Of a stretch of 64,000 nt of DNA, positions 23,820 through 36,900 are shown piece by piece. Made by a program: the position numbers and the translations under genes. The DNA comes from Phallusia mammillata (taxonomy: Eukaryota; Chordata; Ascidiacea; Phlebobranchia; Ascidiidae), in NCBI GenBank assembly GCA_003260075.1, contig QLIY01000041.1, positions 254,344-318,343 on the forward strand, read 5' to 3'. The notes beneath the pieces are model-generated. The model was not told where the DNA came from. It saw nothing but the letters and a program-made list of their open reading frames with translations, and did no database searches. Every line of letters begins with the position of its first letter. The first letter of the stretch is position 1.

Positions 23820-26800
23820 TATTATCACTTATAATTACTGTTTTCGAATTAAACAGGAATATTTTTGAACCTTCACAAAATGATTCCAGATTAATATAGT
23901 AAAATATGCCTAATTCAACTTTTCTAATACTCTTGCTTCCAGAACTAATTAACGCAAAGGTTGATATTACTCCTGCACTCAAACACAAAACGCAGGTTGT
24001 CAACAAATGTTATCTGTTCTATCACACGTATTAAGAGCTTGCCCACATTATGAGTAATTATCAAATATAGTAACAAACAGTGGGTGGGTATTAGGTGGGT
24101 GAACCACAAACACGTACACACAACCTGTGACACCAACCTAAATTGCCATAATAATTATTTCGAGTTATGCAAGCTTCGTTGACCAGTAAAAACCTTATGC
24201 AAGCTTCCTTGACCAGTAAAAACCTTATGCAAGCTTCGTTGACGAGTCGAAACCTCAAATGAAGCTTGCCCGGTTACTTGCCCCACTGAAATACCCCACC
24301 CTGTTACCATTAACGACCCGATCAACAAACCACAATCTTCAAATCTTCTTGGTGACGGTTGCCAAGCGTCGACGAATGGCCGTTTCTGTTGGGCGAAGCG
24401 GGACAAACATCAGAGGTTTTTGTTTTTTTGTAAGTGACACCAGCAGCGTTGAAAGGAAACCTCTTGGGGCTATTATTCGTCCGCGGGTCGCTAACGGAAT
24501 CTCTTTTGTTCCTCTGCGACGAATGTTCTTCCGTTCACGCTCTGGGCTGTCGTGGCACGTTCAGGCAAAATCTCCGTGAGTATTTTTCCATTAAATCGAT
24601 TTTTTATCTGCTCTACCTTTTCCACCAGCTACAGAACTTCAAATTTCCAAACTGTATTTTTTTACCGTTTTTGATTTGGTTTGTGTCGAAATCACCTTTC
24701 TGAAAGTAGGTTTTTTCAAGCACTTTGTTCTTTGTTTTGAAAGTTTCATTTCCAAAAAGTGCCAAAATTGCAGTGACGTTTCTTTGTGAAAGAAGGTTTG
24801 AAACCGTAACCTAAAAGAGTTTGAATAAAATTTAGTAACTGGTTTTTCTTTCTGTTTATATTTGGCGACTAGAAACGTAATTTTACGCCGCAATTGTTCT
24901 GTTGCGTTCTGGACGAAGTATTTTCTTAGTGGATAAGAATACATCACATGATACGAATTGTCGTCGCAACAATATGTCAAATATTTTTCTTATTCTTTCA
25001 GGTTAAAAAAATATTGCTGCAGAAAAGAGAAGGTATCTATCACAATATAAAGGCTTTCAACATTTATTACTTATTATCGTATTTGCCCAACTTGGAAGAA
25101 TAATGAAAATGTTTCCAAGTTGAATTCGACGCGATTTAATTTGACCCCAGGGTTATTTCTTTTGTTGAAATGAATCCATTGTGCAAAGCCAACTAAACTT
25201 GTAAAAGCCAATTTGTCGAATCACTAGCCGAGAAGGTTTTTGGTACGAGTTGGGGAGAAATGTGACTTGCCTTTGTATTTTCTGTGGAAATCTTTAAGTT
25301 GAATTCTCGTAATTTCCTATTTTGTTGCAAAGCGTTTTTTTTTTAAGAAACGGAGCTTTTTGTTGACAAATGAGGTTTGGCCAGTGATTGAGTTAATGGG
25401 ATGGGCAGGAACAGAAAGAAATCTGCGTCGCCTGTGTTTGTTCGGGATCAACAAACTTATTTTGTCGTTTAACTTTTTGAAGCGTAACACCATTTCTTCA
25501 ATGAAAAATGTGTTTGTTTAGGAAAAGGGGCTTTTTTCGACGTCGACAAATCGTTTCCCCAACAAATAACCGCAATATTTTGAAGGCTTATTCCCTGCGT
25601 TTCCTACTACAAACTTTTGTACTACTTCAAATTGCATCACACAGTACGGAATATTTTACAAATCCGTAACAATGGCGCTTCTCATCTTTATCTGTTGACA
25701 ACTCGTCTCCGTAGCAACGCTTGCGTCCAAGTCACATGATATTTATTGTTGCGTGATAAAAAAAACAATACGTCCCCGACAACGCGGCTTTGTGCATTTG
25801 TTCTAAAATAACAAGCAACAATGCTTGGAATTGCGTGGGACGAATTCCAACTGGTGAATTGGCAGAGCGCAAACTTTCCTTTGTATTTCGGTGTGCAACC
25901 CGATATCCCCTCGCCCCCCTACAAACACGCCCACGGATTAATCAAAGGTTTCGTTGAAAATGTGTAGAAGATTATTTTTGTTGTTTCCCTGAATTTTCCT
26001 TCTTTTTGCCACATCAGCATTTTGCCTTATATGACACACATATATATATATATGTTGAACAGAAATCAGCAGGGTGGGTGAACTTGTGTACGAAAAGTAA
26101 CTACGAAAACGCCTTAAAATATGGCAAGACACGATAATTTATTTTCTTTAATAGAAATGTGCATATATTTAATGGGGAAAGTATTGAATGCTGTAATGTT
26201 AAAAGCTGTGTTAAGTTGCTGTGGAAATGTTTCAGGGTGCTACGTGATGTCTGTTGGTAATTCGATCACGGACCGCGCGTCACACATACGACCCCCTGCC
26301 CTATTTCGTTTGTTAGTTGTATCCATGGAAACGCTGACACATTCGTCATAAACAGGTTTACACTGTATAGTAGAAATGACATAGTAGTTCGGTTTATTTA
26401 TATTTGTGAATGCTTTAATTCGTTGATAACGGTTTTGCGCGATTTAGTGTGACGTATGAATCAAGGGTGACTTGTTGCGGTTTCCCTTCGTCCTTGAAGG
26501 GACGTTAATGCACTAACCAAAGTTGTAAGTTGGGACGGGCTTTTCTGGCCGGGTTGAGGCCCGAATTGTTTTCAGGCCTGTTTACAACTCTGGAACCAAT
26601 AATCAAGTATTTGTTCCAAAGTACCGTTATCACAACTTTAAACTGAACAACTTAAACAGCAGAAGGAATTTTATTTTGCAGCAAGTTATCGAACTTTGGT
26701 TGAGTTTGAAGAAGTCGCTGACGATTCGCACTAGAGTTTTGCACCACACGTCATGTACAGTAAAACACCTCATCACACAAAGCAAGAAAAGTACGCAGCA

Positions 26801-26944
26801 CAATGTAAGGTAACAACAGCAGCAACAGTGTGCAATAAAAGTGTCGAAAAACTGGTAAAGGCTTTTAAATAAATATTCGGAATGTTGAAGACAGAAGGTA
26901 GGTAAGTCAAGTCTGGCGCGTGAAATTGATGCGGAGGTTGTCGG
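23820..26944. other. Gene-poor stretch between gene D and B4GALT
   Basis: The first ~60 bp resemble the 5' flank of genes B and C. A 30-bp tandem repeat lies at 24167-24255 and a TA microsatellite near 26040. Open frames near 24259-24579 overlap the repeat and show no conserved domain, so I do not call a gene. Confidence 0.5.
24167..24255. repeat. 30-bp tandem repeat, three copies
   Basis: Three head-to-tail units beginning ATGCAAGCTTC(G/C)TTGAC, the third slightly diverged. Confidence 0.85.
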
Positions 26945-29900
26945 CTAACTCGGTCCAAATAAATTCGCTGTGATGTTTGTGTACGTCGGGTGTAGATCAC
27001 GTGACACAACCTGTCCAATCAAAACGTGCAATTCTTATTTCAGGAAATATTAATTTCGGATATTAGTCGTTGGGCCAGACAGGTTGCTGATGGAATATTT
27101 AGTCAACCAATGCAGGTTATAATTATTTTACTGATGGTTGCGGCTAGTTTGCTGGGATTCCACCCCCCTGCACGGAAACTGACTCACTTGATACTTGAGC
27201 GTGTTCAGTCCATCTTGATTCATTGTCTGATGAGTTTTCTGGATCATTTTGAACCTTTCAGGGTTTGCTTCGTTTCCTCTTTCGCGTTGGTGGGAAATCA
27301 TCTTGTAGCTGCGACAAACACTTGTCAATCACAGTTCATGACGCTCAGTGACCAAACAATGACAATGATGGTGACGAAACAATCACAATAAAAACGATGG
27401 AGGGCATTTAATAAAGAGGGTAGCTTCCCAACCATTTGCAGAATCGTAAGCATTGTTTTGGAAAACAGCTTTTTGTCATCACAGCCCACGTGTTGTTACA
27501 CAATCCCGCCCACTTAATTACACAGAGCATTCACTGCATAATAAAATGTGTATATCGTGAAATCTCGGATAAAATTTGTCTATCGTGGGACGCGTCCCGC
27601 ACCTGGTGTACACCAAGCAATCTCGTTTCCCCCTTTACTTCAAACACAATAAGGAAGGTAGACGAGCGGTTGAAAGAAACAGCACTTATAAGGCAGTGAA
27701 CGAATAATTAAAGACCTGTCCATATTGCTTGATAAGCCAGGTTGTCTCATTTTTTTACAGGCTTTGAACCCAGGACACTCCCGGGGACGAATCCCGATCT
27801 GTTTTTTGTCTCTATATGGGTCAGACGCGTCAGATCATTCGGCCAAGCTCCTGCCCACAAAGTTGACACCACACAAACAATGCGCACTGCGTCACCTGGT
27901 GTCGTAATACAAAATAAATACTCACCGCGAGATGTCGCTCGAGTAGCGCATAATATTCATTCCCTTAGTTTTGATTCTGCTGTACATGTCGTCGTCCTCC
28001 CCGCCCCATCCCCAGAAGGAATTCGAGTATCCGTTCACTTTCACAAACTGTTCGCGCGTCAGCTCCGTTACGCCACCTAGACAAAATAATTTTCAAAATC
28101 AATATTTTTATCTACGAAATATTTACGATTACAGGCTGGTAATCGAGACTACAAACAGTTTTGCCACGGTTTGGTTTTCAGGTAATTTAAAAGGCTGGCA
28201 GGATTTTTTTATCTTATACAAACAATATGTTGTTGATTTATCCAAAGTAAAAATAGGTTTGCAGCGGTATTGCGCCGGGCGGACATCGATAACTTTGGAA
28301 TATGCGAATCCTAATACCTTCTGATGTTGTAACTTACACATTTTTATAAAAAACAACAACCACAAACTAAACTACTTATGTCCAGCGTTTCAGGCAACAT
28401 TCGCTTGTTGCAGCTTTCCCAGGGAATCACGGAGTCGGCGACAATATCGAAGTTGGGAGGCCGGCGAGATTTCAAGTACAAAGTGAACAACGCTTGAGCC
28501 CCATTTTGTGTCGCTTGAAAATACACGCTTGATGGAAGTGCTAGTAACCCGGATGTACGTCGCTATCCCCCGGGTTAAGACGTCACAACAGTAGTTTATG
28601 ATGTCACAATTAATGAAAATGTTTTAAAAAAGTCTTTCAAAAAACAGGTTTTAAAGTAATTAGAAAGAAATTCCCTTGTTTGGGCAAAAAATGTTGACTT
28701 GAAACAAAATTTTACATTTCAATGATTCTGCTGTTTGTTCACCGCATACTTAGTAGCAAAATACAACGTAAAACATAGTAAGGAATTGCTGAAAACCTGA
28801 GCGATATTTGGTCATAGTTGTTGGACGACACCTTTAATGTTTACAAACAGTTCCTTTAAAATATTGATTGACTTGGGTGATTGTGAAAACCGGCTTTACA
28901 AAACTTGGAGCACAATTCGAAAGGGATTGAACGTCTAATTAGCGAGTTGTAAACGACTGTTAAGTGGTCAAGTGCTTTCCATTAGTTAAACAGTAGAGTT
29001 GACTGGCCATTGTCTTTACAACAACAGACTTACAATCTTTTACGAGTTTGGGGTATTTTTTTATTAACGACTTTAACTATTTCGCAAGCGGACGCGCAGA
29101 TTGTAAATTTATTACGAACCAGTTTAAGTTTAATTCCTGTCTGGTTGCCAGCTGTGCAACTTACAGACGAACACTGCAACATATCCTGGTGCAGTTGCAA
29201 GCGAATCGCGAATCACCCGCTGAAAGTTCGCCTGGGAAACCGCACATTGGTGTTAAGTTTTCAACCTGAAGCTGCGATGCTTCACAACTCTGTTCCCACA
29301 AAAATTTCCTACTTACTAAACTTTATTGTTGGCAGTTGGCATCGTCGGGATTGCCCCAGATTATCGGGAAAATAAAAGCAAGCCTTCCTTCCCGACTTAA
29401 CTTCCGGCATAATCCTATTCAATCAATTTCCACTATGACCCAGTTATTGGCAGATTATCGCAAATTGAATGAAGTTTACGACCGGCTGTTGTATGTACTT
29501 TGCTTGTTGCAAACGCTTTTAACTATTATTGACCAAGATTTGGTAGCGTTTTCACGTAAGTCTGTTGCGAAACCCTACAAACCCTACACTAACAAATAAT
29601 ATACCCAGTCACTTGGCAAGTAGGTCAATTTTCTTAAGTGTTTTAGAAACACTTCATTTTTCCACTTTCCTCACCCAACTTGTACTCACCAAATATGGCG
29701 GAATACGGAAGACGATAATTAAACTTGTCAACTCCAACCGATAAATGTCGTGGATTGTTGGGACACGTGTAAAGGCACTTGTCATTTTCCAGGATTAAAT
29801 CAACATCGTGAAAAACAAAGCAACCAAAATCATAATCTTTGGAAGCTTCCACAAAACCAATGTTCATCAGCTTGGCACGATTAAATTTCCCCGAGCCAAA

Positions 29901-31358
29901 CTGCAAAGGTGCAAATTAAAAGTTTGGCCAATGTTTTTTATTGCAACAAAAATTTATATAAGCCTTCTAAAGTTATTAATTTTCTACAAAAAGATTGTTT
30001 GGCTTTTTTGACTGTAAGTTACTTTTAAACTCTGGGTATTGACATATGTAGCAGCAAAACATTTATTATTTAAAGTCTTTCAGTTAATGACCATCTGGTT
30101 ATGTGGACTGGCCACTCCATCAATCTTTCATAACAAGTGTTTTAAGGTGTTTGACCACTTGACAATATAAAAAACACATTTTGATTTTTGTTACACTTCA
30201 CTAAAAAACATAAAAACCAATGTTGTATAGTCATGGGATTAAGGAAACTTATTGGCTAATATAGTGATTGTAGCACTTCCTTTATTAGTAAACTGATCGT
30301 TACCTGATTGATGATGTAAATCCTGAAATCTAATTGCTGTCGTTGCAAAATTGGAAGCATGAAGTGCAAAAAATACTGAAAATGTTGATCACGATTGCGA
30401 AAGGGAATAATAATAGCAACCTGAAAAAAATGATTTACTGCAGAATTACAAATTTAGAAATTTTAAACCAACTTTGTTGACAGTGATAGTTTTTTAGTTA
30501 TGAAGGGCATCTCAAACCTTAGAGCGAGCTTTACAAAATGGGGGCTGAAAATGTCCACCATCCTTTCCAAGTGGGTTGTCAGCAGCTATTGCATCAAATG
30601 TTCCTGGTTTATTGGAAAAAGAAATTTCCAGGGAACCCTGAAAAAATTAATTTTAAATATTTTTACAAAACAAAGCAAATATCTTTAAAAAGGTCTTTGT
30701 TTGAATAACCTGTAAATGTGGGGGATCAGCCGGACAATCTGGCAATATTTCCCCTGTAATGTTTCTTCCAGTTGTGGACCCAATATGTTTTATTGTTAGA
30801 TTGAAATTTTTGGATGTAGCTTGATCTTGTTCCTCTTTACTTTTCTCAGCAATTGTTGTCAGTTTTACAAAAGTTGTAATTGTTGAAGGTCTTTCTGATG
30901 CTGATATATTCAAAGTTGATATGATTGGAGTGACAGCAAATAAAAAACTTGAATTATGGATGATGCTTGAACTGTTGTTGCTACTTGTTGTATTCTTGTG
31001 ACTCAACCATCCGTCGACATGAACAGTTCCATTCCTCAACAAATTTGTAACTTGGGAATTCAATGAAAGTTTGGCCATTTGGACCCATCGCTGATTAAAC
31101 TGAAGATCAATCTACAAAAAAATTAAGTCAATAAAATTTTTTGAGCTGTTTGTGGAAAGTACACACAGAAGAGACAATAGGTAGAGTCTACCCATTACAA
31201 CTTCAGTTGCTTACCTGGGAAGCTAAAAGAGTCCATAGTATTGGCACTTGGATACAAACCACAACAAAAAGGGCAATTCTTCTGCTTCGCAAATTCAGGT
31301 GTGAATGAGATTCTCTAATTTTTTCCAATGAAGTAGAATCAATTTTAATTTGTACCAT
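26945..31358 (-). CDS. B4GALT: Beta-1,4-galactosyltransferase (B4GALT family, GT7)
   Basis: Eight exons: 31358-31215, 31111-30710, 30637-30518, 30420-30304, 29900-29690, 28076-27926, 27308-27188, 27010-26945; 443 aa in frame. It is a type II Golgi membrane protein: a short cytosolic N-terminus, a membrane anchor at about residues 27-47 (IALFVVVCIQVPILWTLLA), a Ser/Thr-rich stem, then the catalytic domain. Visible family motifs in order: VAIIIPFRNRD (nucleotide-sugar binding start), FNRAKLMNIGF, FHDVDL (the DVD metal/UDP-Gal motif), FWGWGGEDDDM (acceptor-binding loop and catalytic acid) and the C-terminal HPTYTNIT. The enzyme transfers galactose from UDP-Gal to GlcNAc (or glucose) on glycoproteins and glycolipids. 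The first in-frame ATG is at 31358; the upstream frame has no earlier ATG. The long intron 29689-28077 holds an antisense open frame. The paralogue number within the family cannot be assigned. Confidence 0.95.
27760..27858 (-). mobile_element. tRNA-derived SINE, copy 2
   Basis: Shares CCCGGGGACGAATCCCGATC, TATATGGGTCAG and CATTCGGCCAAG, in the same order and orientation, with the element at 4301-4481. A short T run precedes it on the plus strand. It lies inside the B4GALT intron between the exons ending at 27926 and starting at 27308. No clear target-site duplication remains. Confidence 0.75.
29010..29599 (+). CDS. Unassigned possible small secreted protein, antisense inside a B4GALT intron
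   Basis: Two open frames join in frame across a possible 86-bp intron (donor at 29250, acceptor ending TTGTTGGCAG at 29335), giving about 167 residues. The N-terminal part contains a hydrophobic segment of signal-peptide type (WGIFLLTTLTISQADA). The rest is rich in leucine and predicted helical, with three cysteines clustered in HCNISWCSCK. There is no in-frame ATG, so an upstream exon would be needed. No family recognised. It may be a chance open frame. Confidence 0.25.
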
Positions 31359-33905
31359 GACTTCTGCATCTGCTTTCCAAAACCTCTCCCACACTCAGAA
31401 ACATTTCACTTCATTTTTAATTATTTTCAAACTACAGTGAAACAGGGAAATATATTGCACATATTTTCAGTCTGCCAGAAAATAAAAAAAATGCTTAAAA
31501 CGCCACACGAAATTTACTTCATCCCACAGGAAAATGAGTGCAAGCAAACCTGGGCAAAGTATCTGCCAACCTTTCTAATACAAGGGCGCATAATGTGCAC
31601 TATCGCTTGCAATCATTCAACCTTTCGATTCTGCCACTTTTCCCACTCTCTAGTCTCATGTGTGACCGAGCTGGGGACGCAATGTTAACCCGCTGCTTGT
31701 CCAACTGTGTCTGCCCACTGTGAGTGCAACGCTACAGACACTCAACACACGAGCATAGCACTGTTGTTTTTTTGCCCGGTTCGCCTTCGGGGAAAACCCA
31801 TCTTGAAAACAACTTAACAGCGCCACCGCCTGGCGGTTTATTTGACGCGAACCGGATAAAATCGGTGCCATCCAGCAACAACAGGGGAATGAGCGAGTCA
31901 TATGGCGCTCCAATAACGTTCTAGATACGACGCTTGTCTCGGTCGATAAAAGAACACAAAATCGTGACCGGAAGCGTTTAATTTAATCCGGCGGAGTACA
32001 TCGTTCGCATCATATTTGCCAGTGGGCCACCTGTGCACAGTTTGGACAAAATTAGTTTGACAAAGTCTCTGTCATGCTGGTGACAAGCAGTGAAAAAAGT
32101 TCTGGAAAAACATTATCTCTGGGACGGCGTCTACCAACTAAACCCAATGGCGAAAATAGCCTATACCGATTATTAAGTATATTTGACTTAAGTTCCTTTG
32201 CTGAATGAAATCCCCGGATAATATTCGTATTCTTATGAAAAACTCTGAAGTGATTTTATTCTCAGCTTTCAATTGTTTATTTTATTTCTGTGACTTTGAT
32301 AGAATTAGCCCAATTTTCTTACTGGTAAGCTATACAGAGTATAGTCGCTTTACTTTGAAAGAAGTAATTTTGCAGATATTTTTCGTCCACCAATAACAAT
32401 AAACCATAAAGCGATGATCGTTACAACTGCAAAGTATGACAAACAACAGCGGGATACAAAATTAATAATGTGACGGACAAAAGTTCTTCCCGGAACAAAA
32501 GACGCACGAAAACTAACAGTTCACAAACACCGCTGCTTTTCCATTTAATCTTCGCAGTAAAACTTTCAAACGATTTTTTTTAAATTATCCTTACAATTCA
32601 ATAGCAACAGAAAAATTTAATAGCTTATAGGCCATCACATAATGTTACAGGTTTATAAGCTTTGTGGCAAACTAACAATGATTCATTCTAGGTCATGGGT
32701 CTGCAAAGTTCGGTCCGCCGGTTTGATGCGATCAACCAAGATCTTTAGTCCGGGCTGCCGTGCTTCCGTCAAACATTCTTAAACAGTAAATGTCGGAATT
32801 AATAAGAAATATAATTTACCAAAACTAACTTTATAACGCTACATGTTACCGCGAAGCCGATACAGAGATGGTTGCGAAAAGTTTTAAAGTTTAAATTCGA
32901 AAACAAGATGAACAAAACAACACCTGTGAGCCCCATACAAATATGTTGAATATCATTGGTCAAATATTTGTTTTTTCTGACTTTTCGCTTCGAGTTGAGC
33001 CAGGTAAATTTTCACATGCATAATATTACACAACTTCGAATAGAATGTTATCTCAATACTGCCAAGGCGGTCCCTGAGAGGGCCGCAAAGTGATGTTGTT
33101 GGAAGCGCTGTGAATTGGTTCCGAAAAAAATTAGTCTTATTGTGACATAAAAACCTGGGTCGTTAAATATTCTAACCTATTTTGATCCCAACCTTAGCGT
33201 ATTTTTAATACTCGTGTTAATTTCACTACCCGCTGAGCATGAAATAGTTTGCAGACCCTGTGAAAGGCCATGACCCACACTATGGTAACCACTATTTTAT
33301 CCGATCGCCGTGTGAACGATTTTATTTATTGGCAATAGTTTCAGTTCAATCCATCACAAGTTTAGGAATGAAGTTCAAAAGGCAAGATTAAACAAAAAAA
33401 ATGTTTTGTTTGTTAACGGCAATCTGAAGGCGCAGTAAAAATATATATTCAATAATCTGATTTTTAAACCTAAGCATATTTTTTAAATGTATTCAGCAAG
33501 AACTCGACAAATGTTTTTTATTGTCTTCGGGATGGTGATTTCTATGTTTCAACTCAGTTTGGTCATGCAAGACTGGTTTTGTTTACACAAGGAATGATTT
33601 TGTGGACGACAAAAGATCAAGTAAAAGTTTCGTTGCTTTGTTTCCGTTTTTAATTTATGTACCCTAAAATATTTGCACCGTTAGTAATATATAGAAAATA
33701 GCGGTAGTTATGTAGTTTCTCTGCTGGTTCAGTCTAGATGGATGAGATAACCGTTCTTGTGTTATGTACACTAATATCTGTAAAGGTAACTGGGATACTC
33801 ATTACTGGATTTGGTAGGTATTATGTACATCTGTTGAGGGTTTAGTTGGACATTTTTAACATATTGTTTGGTGACAACTTGTACAAATTACACAAGTTGT
33901 AAAAG
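31359..33905. other. Intergenic region between divergent B4GALT and C18orf63
   Basis: No exons supported. It should contain both promoters. A possible MITE occupies about 32693-33261. Confidence 0.5.
32693..33261. mobile_element. Possible hAT-like MITE
   Basis: The left end CATGGGTCTGCAAAGTTCGG and the complement of the right end (CAGGGTCTGCAAACTATTTC) are imperfect inverted repeats about 570 bp apart. The 8-bp flanks match only partly, so it is old or wrongly delimited. Confidence 0.4.
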
Positions 33906-36900
33906 ATGACAAACCGATGCATGTTTAAAACTCAACTGCCTAATGTTGATCAACTTTGCCATGCAGTTCTGCAAGTTGCTGAAAGTAAACAACAATTCCA
34001 CCACCAAGTAGGTTTCTCCTGACAAAATAAGCAGTTCTGACTGAATGATCATATTCTTGCAGGCACTAAAATGTCGTCAACTACTTTTCTTATGCAAAGA
34101 TGTTATTGCTTCACCAAACATGGAGAATATAAGAAACATTGATGTCGTTATGCAAGTTACATTTTATAAAGCCAAGTTATTGTCAGTTTGTAAAAGGCTC
34201 AACTTAAAGGTAGGTTGTATCTTATTTGTTATAACTTCTGTTCAAAACAGTTCTTTTTATCAGCGAAAAACTCCAATTACTTAAACAAAATTGTAGTGGG
34301 TCCTTGGCTTCAGAAATTTATTGCAATCTGTAAAATTAAAACCAATAATTTAAAAAGCATATTTAAATTTTAGCCACTGCAAGCATCCAAGGTTGCAAAT
34401 TATGTACTGGAAAGATGTGCAATGTACACAATCAAGTTTAAAATGGTTTCAATTTGGCCACAAGTTGGACAAGTGTTAATTAACAATCCTGATTTTATTT
34501 TATGTCGTGGAAAAATGCCAGCAGTCAGTAAGTACAAGTTTTAAAGTTTGTTTTCCCATAATTTCAGCAGAGCATAGCGGAAACATTGATTGCATATGTG
34601 TTAGGATGGTAACTATCTTTGTGTTAAACTTGGATAGGACAAATGCCTAAAAATCTCACCAATATTCGTCATGTATTATTGTCTTCTGAGCATTTTTTTT
34701 AACTTTGTAACAGTATGTAAAAATACCATTGAGATGAATAGCAGTTACTCTTGATCAGTGAGTTTGTAAAACAGCCAACATAAAGTTTGTACCATATGCA
34801 GTTTCGGAACCTAAATGTTATTTTGAGAGTAAATATTTTGCGAAACAAGAGAAAAGTGGTGTTCTTGAGGATGGTAGCACATGGATCTTTGTGTGATATT
34901 TAATGCGGTTTTGCAATACACAAACATACACTCATGGGAAAAACTGACAAACATGATAACATAGCCAGATAGCCTCAAATATTTGTTATTCTATTTTGTG
35001 GCATACCTGCTAAAAAACAAAGTTGTTGCCTACAGCAGCTATGATAGTGTTTCTCAACCTGGGGAGGGGTGTGTGGAAAAAACAGTCAAGTTATATTGTA
35101 TATCCCTGAGCACATTTATTTTTCTGTTGGGTTAAAATGAGCTGATTTGTTACACTTTAGTGAAGCACTGTTTAATGTGTTTATGCAGATCTTGAACTAC
35201 GAGTGACTGGTGAAGAAATGATTATTCATGTGACACCGTATCTTGTGAAACTTCCACCGACTCACTTGGAAAGTTTTGGGATTTGTTCTGAAGTATTGCT
35301 TGCAATAGAAATATATATATATTGCCAATTTACTCACAGAAATTTCATATTTCTCAAGGCATTGGAAAGATTTCGATTAGACCCAAACTATGAGATAACA
35401 GAATGCTTCATCAATCTATCTTGGTGCCACATTTTGCCATCAATGAAACGTGGTCAGATTGTTAAAATTACAAGAAAACTTTCTACAAACCTGGATGGAA
35501 TTATTTTTGCAGATTATGAAGCTATTCGCAAATATTGGAGAAATCAGGTAAAAATGCAGCACTAAACATTTATTAGAAAGTTATATGAAACCTCTGATGT
35601 TAAATAGGATATGTAAGAGATTTTTAAAACTTCCCACCAACCAGCTGGTTAATGTGCTTCATTGGATTAATCATAGCTCTGAACATGCCTTTTATATTTA
35701 TTTGTGTTGGATGGTTTTAGGTTGCACCTATAAAATGTAAATGATGAAAACCGTTGCCGGTATTGTGACATGACTCTTTAACTAAATGGATGGCACTGCT
35801 GTTGTATTTGGATTTAAAAAAGTTAGGCAGTATCTTCAAAAGCTTGTTGTTTTTGTGTAAAGCCATATCACCTGTAGGTTAAATTAGTCGGTTTGGAACA
35901 TGCGTTAGAAACTGGAAGCATTGGCTTACGTGAGTAATTTGTTGAAACAATTTTTTTCTACAGTATGGATATCGTCTCCCTGCAGAAGATTGTGACATGA
36001 TATATTGCAGTGTATACATGAAAGCGTTAAGCGAACACACTTTTACATATCCACTTTCTTGTGTAAGAAGCCACAAAGTGCTGCATCTCCCTCGATGTGA
36101 TGGACATAACATCATCAAGGTAATATTATAAAATCATATTGTTCTTCACCAATATTTGTATGTTTGTACTATTTTTATCCTAGATATGCTTACAATAAAT
36201 TTGCCTCCAAGATGCCTGTTTTATTGCAACAGTAAATTCAGGTCTTTTACAGTTTTTTGCTTGGTACCCTTTAGTTTCATAAATTTTTACCACCCCTCCT
36301 AAGTGTTTAAAACATACAATCTTGCAAATGTAAGCTTTTAGTTATTTGGCCTGTGTCAAACACTCATTTGTTGTCAGCAGTTTGTCATCTGAAATATTAC
36401 TTTCTTTTATACCACTGTAACCAGTTCATGTTTTAAACACTACGAGCATGTCAGACAGGTTTGTGCCATCCAGTATTAGACGCTTATCCCATCTTCTTCC
36501 CAAACACCAAAAACACTGAGAGGTTATATTTATTTTGTAGACATTTTTGGCAAACATGCATGAAAGAGTTGATACAATCTGTGGAAGTCGATTACAAGTT
36601 TCACCGCAGATGCTCAACACAACCACTCATCTCACAAACTCCAAGCAGGTTGTTATAGAATTTTGTTGCTTGTAATCCGTGTAACTGACATTCGCTTACT
36701 TCACATTAGTTGACTGAGAATTTCAACAGCAACATTTGTGAAGATAAATCGTGGGACAACATTCCTGAAAAATCACAAGTCGTTCCATCCAACACGACTC
36801 TTATAAAGTACTCTCACCAGAAATCTTCACTTCAATGTGTAAATAAACATGCTTTGCATAACTTTTGGTTGCTTGTTTTTTTATATTTCTTAACAAAATT

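Noticed and set aside
24167-24255. Possible CRISPR-like array
   Set aside because: Only three directly adjacent 30-bp units without unique spacers, in a eukaryotic genome; an ordinary tandem repeat.
24155-24579. Overlapping frames of about 83-106 residues on both strands
   Set aside because: They run through a 30-bp tandem repeat, carry no domain, and lack splice or phase support.
31359-31394. Upstream extension of B4GALT starting at 31394
   Set aside because: That codon is GTG; the first ATG in frame is at 31358 and directly precedes the anchor region.
35048-35075. Single hAT-like terminus (AGTGTTTCTCAACCTGGGG)
   Set aside because: No matching opposite end or duplication was found nearby, so I do not call an element.
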